Assembly: GCA_013397935.1 (NCBI GenBank)
Contig: VZRN01004397.1
Span: 1,232,381 to 1,296,380, forward strand
Length of the DNA stretch: 64,000 bases
Direction of reading: 5' to 3'
Origin: Dasyornis broadbenti
Lineage: Eukaryota; Chordata; Aves; Passeriformes; Dasyornithidae
Both the position numbers and the translations under genes were made by a program. Under the pieces are notes generated by a model. The model did not search any database and was not told where the DNA came from. It worked only from the letters and a program-made list of their open reading frames with translations. Shown in pieces: positions 24,263 through 34,375 of the stretch. Position 1 is the first letter of the stretch. Every line of letters begins with the position of its first letter.

Positions 24263-26033
24263 ATGATATATTGCTACATCTATTGCTCCTTTTTTGGTAC
24301 AACATTGTAAATATAGGTTGAAGACAGCCTTTGTTAACATTGAGAAATTATTACTTGGTGTTCAGGAGTAAGGGGCAGTATTAGAAGAAATTAGAAGGTT
24401 TTATCTCCTCGGTAAGTTCTTCCTTGGTTCAGCAAGAACAATCCTTCCTCACCCTGACTTCTCCTAGACATCCCTCCAAAGACTTAGGTAACATCTGTGA
24501 AACTGGAAACATGCTCTAAATATCATTGCTAAGTCTCATTCTAGTGAGTATTTTTATTTACTCTGAAAGAGGCTCTGGAAATGCAGCTGAAAGACAGCAT
24601 ATTCTTACAGAGAGGTAGTCTTTAAACAGCAGATTAAAGCATTACCTTGTGTAATTTTTTATTAGTATTGCCACTGTACAAATCTGTAGACATTTCTGTC
24701 AATGCCCTCCCTCCTGAACCGTACTGTGAATGAAAGTGATACAGAGACCCTGACTGGTCAATCAGCATTGTGGCCATCTTCAGTGAGTCTGAGGCTACCT
24801 TGGCTCCCACAGCACATAATAAAAGCACTCAGAGAGACATGCACAACAGAAACTGCTGCTCAGATTTTAAAATGTCCACTCCTTAATCAATTCCTGTGTC
24901 TGAGTGTTCATTTTCAGGGAGCTGCTGATGCCCTCATTTACCATTCGGTCCAATTGGCATTGATGCTTTCCAGTACATTACAAATTCAGGATGAAGGTAC
25001 TTACTTAATCTGAGTACATAAAATCAGTGACCACTTCTGGCCCTAGTACAAGTAAGAAGTTGCATTGTTATGAATTGTTATGCTTGCAGTTAAAGGCAAA
25101 GGGAGCAATTTATTAACACAAAACAGGCACCACTTCAATGGTACTTGAAGGAGCTGAAGTACTGTCCTTCTCTAGAGCAGAGGTGAGGCTGGTATCCACG
25201 CTGTAATAGCCAAAGATGCAGGGTAAGTTGTGAGCATAGGCTTTCTCACTCTAAAGACAGGGCTTCCTCTTAGTTCTGATAACCACATCAATATAAAGTA
25301 TTTAATAGATACCCCAGGCTGAATAATGCTCTTTAATATCAAGTACTGAAACAAAAATAAGCCAAAGAGAAAATATATCTTCTTTTTTTTTGCATGTACA
25401 TTATGTAAGCCAAATGCTATTTTCCAATATTGCCTTTTAAAACTGATGCGCCCAGCTGTTTAAAAAAAAGCTGCACTGAAAAAGAGCCTCTCATCAAGAA
25501 TGAAATGTAACAAAAGATAGATCAGGGGAAGCTCAGAGCTCTCCATGACAAAGCGGAGGAGAATGAAGCTGGCTTGGTTCCTTGGGGCTGGCAGTTCTGG
25601 AATTCCCTTCATCATAAGCACTGTTTCACTTCACCTCAATGAGTCATGCTGGTGAATCCTGAGGTTAATTATTAGATTATTCTAATACACATCAAAGGCT
25701 TTTGGAGGCTCCTGAGTCTTCGCAGTTTAATATGTTCATTTATCAAGTGCAAGTAGGAGAAATGAAAAGTAATTAAATGATTTTTTTTAAGACTTTTAAA
25801 ATTATCTATTATTTTCAAACTCCGCTCATTGGACCATCTCTGTGATGCTGCAGAAACTGCAAAGTAGTAATAAAAGGCATAACTGGGTTGCAATAGTTTG
25901 CAGGCCTTTAAATCATGAATTGCTTGGCACTTGAATTTATTATTTGACATGTGATAGCATCAAAGATTATTTGGATATTCCTCAGGCCAGAGTAAGCATG
26001 CACTTAGGTCCATGATTATCTTTCCATCCAGTT
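24263..26033. other. Unique DNA with one exon-like segment
   Basis: No gene is recognised. The exon-like stretch at 24918-24996 is described separately. The rest is AT-rich single-copy-looking sequence with short, unrelated open frames (longest 103 codons at 24702-25013). Confidence 0.5.
24918..24996 (+). other. Exon-like 79-nt segment
   Basis: It is preceded by a pyrimidine-leaning GTTCATTTTCAG and followed by AAG|GTACTT, and is open in one frame (GAADALIYHSVQLALMLSS, then TLQIQDE), continuing to a stop at 25011-25013. The acceptor is plausible and the donor moderate. The peptide is not recognised and the length is not divisible by three. Chance is the more likely explanation. Confidence 0.15.
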
Positions 26034-26325
26034 CTAAAATCACGGAATGGGTAAACTTGGAAGGGACCACAGTGGGTCATCTGGTCCAATCTCCCTGCTC
26101 AAACAGGGTCATCCTAGTGCACATGGCATAGGATTGCATCCAGATGGTTCTTGAATATTTCCAGTGAGGGAAGTTCCACAACCTCTCTGGGCAATCTGTT
26201 CCACTGCTTGGTCACCAGCACAGGAAAGAAGTTCTTCCTCCTGTCTAGGTGGAACTTCCTGTTCATCAATTTCTGCCCATTGCCTCTTGTCCTATTGCTT
26301 GGCACCACCAAGAAGACCCTGGAAG
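26034..26325 (-). mobile_element. CR1 LINE, 3' fragment with ORF2 C-terminal remnant (different subfamily)
   Basis: The plus strand starts with AAAATCACGGAATGGG and a GGTCATCTGGTCCAATC block (complement of the CR1 3' end) and runs through TTCCACAACCTCTCTGGG and TGCCTCTTGTCCTATTGC. The minus strand encodes an uninterrupted remnant of about 60 residues of the CR1 ORF2 C-terminus (NRTRGNGQKL, then WNRLPREVVELPSLEIFK). It differs enough from the 17402 copy to belong to another CR1 subfamily. It is 5'-truncated, and its left end looks older than the coding part. Confidence 0.95.
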
Positions 26326-26700
26326 TGGTACTTTATTTCCAAAAGGTCAGCTATCCTCACCTTTATTTAGACAAAAAGTGTTTTCTGGCTTTCTAGTCCA
26401 ACACCATTTCACAGGTACAGACCTCTTCTTTGAGCATCATGATGCCTTGTTAACCATCAACTGGCAGTATGACATGGGCAAAATTCAGGAATACAGAGAA
26501 ATTACATGTAACAATAGGAACTATAAGTGTTTCTATTGTTTTTTCATTATCTCATACCAGTGAGTGGTTCATTCCCCATACTCTCCTTCATTCCAAGAAG
26601 AAAATGCAGTTAAAAAATAGAGTAAGATGAAAATTATCTTCCATGGAAGTGTAGAGCACAGGCGTATTCCTGTGTGCCTGTGGTCCAAAATATAGCAAAG

Positions 26701-26742
26701 GATCAGTGCTGGCCCTGATCAGTGGCGGCCCTGATCAGTGGC
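26701..26742 (+). repeat. 16-bp tandem repeat, 2.6 copies
   Basis: GATCAGTGCTGGCCCT, GATCAGTGGCGGCCCT and GATCAGTGGC follow each other with one substitution pair between copies. This is a nascent minisatellite. The unit is GC-richer than the surroundings, and each copy contains a GATC and a GGCC-type core. Confidence 0.95.
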
Positions 26743-29443
26743 AAGAACTAAATTGAAGGAAATTCGCTTGTTCCTGTCTAAGCAGAGTGACACAAGGCTC
26801 TGCAAGGCAGCAGGCTATAAAGGGAGATCTAAAGACAAAGCTTAGGTCTTCGCTTTAGAGCCCATAGTTCCACAGAAAAATTGGGTCCCATTGGAATTTT
26901 GCTGAAATAACAAGGTACAAATAGAGAACCATAATGGTCCAGCTGAAGAGAGCAGGCCACTCTGAAAAAAGTCCAAGAATTGCAGTGGATTGGAATCCTT
27001 CTGCCATCCATAGAACACTATTGTTTCTTATAGTTTTCTTTAAATAAAGAGGCTACATAAAAGAAAACAGTCCTTGGGGAAATGCGATATAATTACATTT
27101 CTTCTTGTCTGATAAGTGCAAAATCAATTCTGCAGTGTTTTACCTGCATTCTGCACTATTCTTTAAAATGTCAGCAAAAGATTTTATTACTATTTATTAC
27201 TAGTTATAGAGGAGGGAGTTAGTGCATTCACTAAACCTAACAGAGAAACCATACAATCTAATTCCTTGTAAGAAATGTAGTTTTCATATTTACTACATCA
27301 GGAAACAATACTGACATAACAGACTGCAGTAGCTCTGAGGGAACTGTTCTGAGCTGCTGCACCAGGAATCTGTGAAATGCGATATCCCCTCCAGCAACAG
27401 GTGATTGTAAAGGAATGCCTTTACAGTCAGATAAAGAGATGTGAGAAGAAACTATTGACTTGTGTACAAAAGAAATCTGGAAAGTGGCTGAAGAGTTGAG
27501 GATGGAGGAAAGGGTATCAACTCAGCATTTTCAGACACTGAAAAATTACCGTATTTCATCTTGTACATCAAAGATCAGTCTCATCATCGAGCATCCTGGA
27601 CTTCAAATGTAAACGAAATCACACAAATTGAATATAGACCAGAATGATATATTATTTGCAACATTACTGCTTTGTCTGTATGCATCATATCCATTGTGTA
27701 TTTCTTTACTCTGAGAATGGATCTGAATTTTAAGAAAAAACAAGACCAAAAATCTCCTACCTAAAACATCTTCCTTTCTTCCTTTAGGCATTCCCAAACA
27801 ATACTCTCTTTTCTATGAAGGTCTAAGAAATCTCCACTAGTTACAAAACATATCAGATTCCTAGATTGATAAGATATTTCTGAATGACATACCATAATGT
27901 AGGACACTCAGTATGTTGCTTATATTGCACAAATACACAAATAACATTATAGTTTTGTACTCAGGCCTATTGAAATAAGCAGTGGACTCCTTTCCTCAGC
28001 CGAACAGACATAAATATCTGTCAATACCTCAAACACTTTTCAACTATTATGCTTCCAAACAACTTTAAACTTCTGGATAATGCACAGATAAGCACTTTAT
28101 AGACAGGAAGGCAGTTGTAAATTCCTAACGTACGATTTCTACTGATCACACCAGCAAACAAAATATGCTTCTACTCACAGCTGGTGATCTACTGCCTGAG
28201 AGAAACTTTAAACTGTTTCTGATTCAGTTCTGCAGTATGTGTATCTCCAGATAGAATTCCTTTCTCTCTCCATTATTCTGGTAGATATGGCAATATACAC
28301 CATTTTTACTTTTAAATCTCTCACCTTTTTGAAAAGTGTTTTAGTTATGCTGAAATAACGGATTTATTTTTTTCCAGAAAAGTGGTCTCCATTATGACTG
28401 TGCAGTAATCCTTGCACAATGTGGAAGGCATTGTTATTGCTCTGACCAATGATCTAAAGGCTTGGCCTGAAAAGTTCATCAGCAACCAGGTTGCAATACA
28501 GGTTGTGTAACATCTTGCACAAAGGTCCACAGTGTCCCAGGGCTCTCTGTTTTTGTACACAAAATGGACCACATCTGGGTATAAAGCTACATCTCAAAAG
28601 TAAATATCACGTAAGTGCTCACTTACCACAAACAATAACCTGGCCCTCACCTTGCATCTTCGTGAGCATGTGGAAAGTAAACTCCAGAAAGTACCTGAAC
28701 TTCTCAAAACTGTTACAAGCCTATATTGGGCAACAGTGATCAGAATGACATAACAAATGACCCACAGCATAGGGAAAGAGACTGAATGCAGAAGTGTCTG
28801 TACCATCAGAAATTGATTTGATGATTATGTCAGTTACTTTTGGCACTAAGCTTCCTGTGGGTTATTTTCTGATTGATCTTTTGGCCATCTGTGAGTGTTT
28901 CCTTATCTATGCTTAATTTTGGAGAGATTTAATGAATGCTTTGTTTATCATAAATCATTCAAAATTTTACCTCATGTGGAATATCTGCGTATACTGTTTG
29001 GGTCAGCTTTGATTATTCCTTCTCCCTTTCTGGCAGTAAATGCTGTTGCTGAGCAATAACATTAGTCACAAAAGAGCTGCTCCAAACCAATCTTGATTTG
29101 TGAGATAACAGAAGAGAATGCAATTTGCCAGAAAAACCCAGACCTATACGTTTTTGTGCAGTGTACTTTTTTTCCTGGAACATGTTTTTTATCTCCAAGT
29201 TTCTTTCAATCCTGTTGACTTACTCATGCTAAATAGGCTGCTGTAGCAACTTCTGCATGCTAATGTGTCAGATATTGATGCTATTTACACGATATCTCAT
29301 TTAAGAGCTTAAACACACATCTTTTAATGTTGCAGCTTTTACAGATTCAAAGATGGCAGAGAGAATGGCATTATGTCACTTACCATCATTCCTTGTTTTG
29401 CTGTGTGACAAAACAGAGTGGCAGCTTCACACTCATTTTATAC

Positions 29444-29468
29444 TTTTTTTTTTTTTTTTTTTTTTTTT
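29444..29468 (+). repeat. Homopolymer T25 with nearby ambiguous base
   Basis: Twenty-five T are followed by AACACAT and one N at 29476. The N probably reflects sequencing trouble after the homopolymer. Confidence 0.97.
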
Positions 29469-30084
29469 AACACATNTTTTGACTAAACATGCTGGTAATA
29501 TCAGGTTTCATTTTATTTCCTGGGAGATATCTGCGGAGTACACAAAGAAATGGATTAGCATTCTTTTTCTGCATTTGTTTGTAGAACTGGAAATATTGAA
29601 TCTTGAAGGAGATAGAAGTAAAACCTCTAAGAAAGGAGTTTGGAATTAACTAGCTGCTCACAAAAATATGCATGAAAAAAACCCACAAAGAACTCAGTGG
29701 TTTTAATTTAAAAGAAAACATTTCCCTTTTCTCTCCTGAGTCAGTATTATTTCCATGGTATGATGTGGCATCATAATTATACTTTCCTTCTACTCTGCTG
29801 TAGAATCAACCAGGAAAAAAGATTAGATAAGATGTGAATTGTGAGGAGGGGCAGAGGCTTTCAAGTCTTCTTCAGTCATTAGGAAAAAGAAAGTGAAAAT
29901 GGTACAACCCCTTTTTCTTGGGTTTTGGTTTTTTTTTTTATTTGTTTGTTTTTGCCTTTGCCTTTGCAAATCACCTCTGAAGGTTCCTGTTGTCATCCAT
30001 TCACATCAACTGGAACAAGCTATTATCTTTATGGACTCAAGGTGCTGGTTTCAGACTTGCTATCCTTAAGCAGTGATGCACATC

Positions 30085-30340
30085 AAGTAATTTTTTATTT
30101 ATTTGTCTGAATGCTTCAGCTCCCGAGCCTCAGGCCTGCCCAACGTTCTGACAATCAGGGTTAATTACTGTAATGCTTCTCTGGCAGGTCCTTCTTAAAA
30201 CATCTTAGCAATATTGTAGCTCATCCAGGATAATGTTGATTGCTACCTGTACAGGACTTTGTCAGCATATTACTTCCACTTTGTGCAGATTGGGCACTTG
30301 CAATTTGAAGTGCTCAAACCAATTTTTAGCACAGTTAAGC
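30085..30340 (+). mobile_element. Relic of an L2/L3-type LINE (ORF2 reverse transcriptase 3' region)
   Basis: Near 30151 the plus strand translates as LTIRVNYCNASLAGPS, then stop-interrupted NILAIL and LIQDN. This aligns with the L2-clade signature 'RLDYCNSLLAGLP..LLRRLQLVQNA'. After a frameshift the next frame gives ATCTGLCQHITSTLCRLGTC, matching the following 'AAARLLTGTR..HITPVLRSLHWLP' block in order. Two in-order motif matches in adjacent frames, with stops and a frameshift, point to a long-dead element. Birds carry few L2/L3 relics, all ancient. Boundaries are approximate, and exact clade assignment (L2 or CR1-L3) cannot be made by eye. Confidence 0.6.
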
Positions 30341-33300
30341 AGCTTGAAAGACGGATTCTCCGACAACAATCAAACTTCTGATCCGTGGCCTTCTCAGGTA
30401 CCTTCCTGTTTGTTTGGTACTCTAAGACTTACTTCACTGAATACCTTATTGTTTCATCAGTCTGAAGGCAGCACAACACATCTTGTTTCTCATTTTGAAT
30501 ATTTATGTGAGGTAAGCCTCAGTTTGACTAAGTTTGTCTAATTTAAAATACCCTAACAAACAGCTTTTAGTCTACTGTCAGGAAGAGTCTTCCTGTCTTC
30601 ACTCCTTTTTTTCTATAAGGGTTTGCAAATACTTTGCAAAACTGAAAGAGCCCAGATGGCCATTCCTTTGCTATCTCTACCTCTTGATTTGTCCACGCAA
30701 CATCTCAGATCTCATGTCTAGACTCTTAGACTAAGATAAAGTGTGACTGACAGTAGACAAAGGAGGAAAGATATAGATCTGTTAAGCACTGACCTACTGA
30801 GGGGTGTAGTTAAATGGGGGAGTCCACCTGGTTTCAAACTGACCCACTGAGAAGTGCTCAGAGGATGTACTCAGGTAGCTTTGCTATGGAGTGGTTACCT
30901 GCAGCTGAAAAGAGCAGTGTCAGGTAAACACACGACAAGACTTGAGTGATCTAGGTTTCATTCATCTTGCCATCTTCAGCATCTGGACATCAACAACCCC
31001 AAGTTACACAGCTTAGCCTTTTAGAAAAGGGAATAATTAAACTTTTCAGAACAGTGTCTGTGTAAGTCTGTGAGACCAGTGACGACCTGCCCAAGCTAAT
31101 CAGTGGGGAGGGCTGAGTAGAAGGCAAAGAAAATCAGGCTGTTTAACAGATTAAAACAGCCCATAGGTTCCTGTAAACTGTGAGCTAAAAAGTAAGAAGT
31201 AAGGAAACTCTTCCAGCAGCTGGTAATGGCTAAATTTATCTCTGATTGAGAGTAAAAGTAAATTAATGTTGATTGCTTTAACTCTTTCCAAGGCAATCCC
31301 TTTCATTTAGGGAAATTTCCATCTGCTTTTGTTGCCTTCTTGAGTACTTTCTATCAACAGTGCTCAAACAAGGACTGAAGGTATGATCCAGAAGTAGCAC
31401 TGCTTTACGACTTTAACCTTATGACCACATATTCAATCTATTGACATAATTACATGTAAGCAATGCTATCAAGGATTAAGTTGTAGCCCTCCTTATGCTA
31501 AGCTCATCTTACAGGCAACCCATGAGGAGTCTTTGTACTTAATTTCCTGCTTTAAAAATTCAGTTCATTGCATCCAAATCAAAGTACGAGCTAGAACAGA
31601 TGACCTGCTGAGTAAAGAGTCAGCGTTATGTAGCCTTGCACGTAATGCCAGTAGACTAGACCAAGACATTCAGTCAACTGATAATTTTACTTCAATGACA
31701 TTTAGCTAGTTACCTAAAGGCATGGGAATGACCAATGATGAATGAGTGATGTCTAAATGAATTTATGCAGGTAGAAGAATTTAAACCAACATCTCAGTCC
31801 AAAGACAAACGGCTGTACCTCTTGGTTTAATTGAGAACAAAGAAAAACTTCATTTCATGGTGCATGTCCATTTCATAGAAATTAGACGTAATGATGACTC
31901 ACTTTTATGCAACAACAGGAAGAAAAAAAAAAAAAAAAGCTTGGTTTGAGCACAGTTGTATTGTGGGAGTTGCAGATTTCAGGCTAAAATTTTCAAAAGT
32001 AAAAAGCCCCAAATGCAATACTGTTATTTCAAACAAAAATCCAAGGGCTGTAGATTCCTAAATCCCGTAAGTTCATTTGAAAATACTAATTTTAAGGTTT
32101 AGAGACAATTTTGATGTATATTGAATAAAAATGGTGTGATCAAATTCCATTTGTAGCCTACTGCAAGTAACCTGAACTGTGCTGGGGAGGCACATAGCTA
32201 TATTTTAGACAGTACAAGAAAAAATGTAAGAGTAGACTTAAGGAAAGAACGATGTCCAGGTGAAGCATCTGGGGTTTTCTTCCAGTGTTGTATTGTGAGA
32301 AGTTACTGACTCTTCTTTAAAATAGTGTACCATTTTATGGTCAGCTTCTCACAGCATTTCTTAAGTCAATTTCCACCTCACTGCTTCAGGTCAGCCTACC
32401 CGTTTCTTTCTTTAATCATTCACAGTTTTAACACGTCAGAATGTTCAAAACAGCTTGTGCATGGAATATTCAAAGATTTGACACCCAGCTTATTCTGATG
32501 TTGTACAATACACATGAGAGTGTTATGCATGAAAGTAGCAAGCTATGATAAATGAAGTTAGATACATTGTAAGTATATAAATATTACAATTAAATAAGGC
32601 TGACTCTACCAAATGTCCTTTCCAAGGAAGACACTAATGTCAGGAGGAATTTTCTTTCTTTATTCCAAATTGAATATATGTCGTATTTACCTATTTAGAA
32701 GTGTTCCACAGTTACACACAAAAGGAAAAGCTAAGTAAATCTTTACAAAATGAAAAGAGTCCAGAAACACAAAACAAGAAGTTTTGCCCTAAATCTTTAC
32801 TGCTTATCTACTGATCACCAGTACACACTCTCTTGTTCATTGTAAGGGTGAAGCAAGACTTCAGTTTCCACAGAAATGTAAGAAACATAAGCTAATAGGC
32901 TTCTTGAAAAGTTTTCAATGGGCTAAGAGTATGTAATCTGTTGCTGCAGACCAGGTGGTGTTTGGTAATCCCCCCAATTCCTGCCCTTGCATGTATGTTT
33001 GAATCAGAGTCTACTAGAAAGAATTTCAGTAAAAAAAGTTACATCTACATGTAATGAGGTTGGGAAGAAAGGAAGAAATCTGTTAAGAGAAGGAAAATGC
33101 ACTTGGAGAACTAAGCAGTGACAAAGGACTGGACAAAAAAAAAAAAAAAATCTGCTGTGGAAGGAATTTTCACATGCATGATTTTGCATGTGAAACACAT
33201 GCAAAGATCTAGTGTTACCTCGCAGTAAACCCTGAATGAAACAGCCAATTTTTTTGGTTAATATTTTGATCAAAATCTATTTGCTTACAGTTGCTGCCTT

Positions 33301-33386
33301 TAGGAGAGCCTTTATGAGCAGTCTGAGCCGTGGAAGTGCTTTAGTGAAGTAGCTTGTAACCTTCTTTAAAAAACAGTTGGAGAAAT
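30341..33386. other. Unique AT-rich DNA, nothing recognised
   Basis: Only short poly-A runs (about 31923-31938 and 33136-33150) and short open frames below 90 codons are present. The poly-A runs follow no recognisable retrocopy. Confidence 0.5.
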
Positions 33387-33880
33387 AGGATCACAGAAAA
33401 ATTGAGACTGGCAGGGATCTCTGGAGGTCTTTAGTTCAACATTCTGCTCAGAGCAGGCTCAGCTTAGAGATCAGTACTTTATACAGTTGGCTACTGCAAA
33501 CCTCCAAGTGCAGAGATTGTATGATCCCCTAGACTGCTTCTTCCACTTGTGGGCTGCTCTCACTCCTCTTGTTTAAATATATACTCACCGTAGCTTTTCT
33601 TCCTCGTGAGCAGCCTGGATCTGTCTGCTTGGAGTCCTCTGCACGGTCCTAGAAGGCCCTGCTTAGGCCCCCCACGGCTTTCCTTTCTCAAGGACAAAAA
33701 AGTTCAGGTCCCTCAGCCTCTCTTCTGTAGGGCAAGTGTCCCAGACCCTGACTGTCTTGGTGGGCCTCGTCTGAATTTTCCCCACTTGATCCATGTCTTT
33801 CTTGTACCAGGGTCTGAAACTGGCAGAAATCATCTCCCTGAGCACCTGCAGCTTCTTTCTCTGCAAGGCGTACGCAAAGC
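33387..33880 (-). mobile_element. Old CR1 LINE fragment, about 0.5 kb
   Basis: The plus strand starts at GGATCACAGAAAAATTGAG with GGATCTCTGGAGGTC (complement of a CR1 3' end) and GCTCAGAGCAGG. After a poorly matching middle it carries GTCCCTCAGCCTCTC, then a TCTGAATTTTCCCCACTTG block and CTTTCTTGTACCAGGG, which follow CR1 order in complement. It is diverged and old. Overlapping open frames on both strands at 33606-33926 are by-products of this element. Confidence 0.75.
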
Positions 33881-34275
33881 ACTGATGGTCCTGTTTTTCA
33901 ACCAGTAATCCTCTGAGAATCCTCAAGCTCTGCCTTGAATTCAGCTGACAGCTCCAAATATGCTACCTGGCATCTGGAAAAAAAAAAATTAAAAATGCTT
34001 GTTTTCTTATAAAGTGTGCTTCTATAGCTTAATGCTAGAGACAAGAAAGTGGCAATTTCTTTCCTCTGACCATATGTTATACTTTCTCCTAATTCATCCC
34101 ACTCCTGCAGAGTTTTTTCCTGACCTAGCAGATTGAAAGCAAGACACTTTTTAGAAGTTATATTACACGGACTCTACACCCAGGAAATATTCATCGGTAC
34201 CTGAGGCTAAAATGCTGTTTGTTGAGCTCACAAAGTGAAAGCATGCACACTGCCCTGAGAATACTGATTTTTTTA
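33881..34275. other. Unique DNA left of the gapped tract
   Basis: Nothing is recognised other than a short A9 run near 33978. Confidence 0.4.
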
Positions 34276-34375
34276 AAACTTTTTTTTTAACTTTTTTTTT
34301 TTTTTTTTTNNNNNNNNNNNNNNNNNNNNNNNTTTTTTTGTTTTGTTTTGTTTTGTTTTGTTTTGTTTTGTTTTG
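34276..34375 (+). repeat. Poly-T / (TTTTG)n simple repeat interrupted by an assembly gap
   Basis: Runs of T from about 34279 lead into 23 Ns at 34310-34332. After the gap come seven T and about eight TTTTG units ending at 34375. The gap lies inside the homopolymer, so its true length is unknown. Read on the minus strand this is (CAAAA)n followed by poly-A, resembling the tail of a retrocopy, but the sequence that would precede it (34376 onward, minus strand) is not one I recognise. Confidence 0.95.

Larger units (their letters stand above)
26326..30084. other. Unique AT-rich DNA with small tandem repeat and poly-T
   Basis: No gene is recognised. The stretch contains a 16-base tandem repeat at 26701-26742, T25 at 29444-29468, an ambiguous base at 29476 and TTTGCC-type simple sequence near 29952. 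Open frames are below 100 codons and resemble nothing known. Confidence 0.5.
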
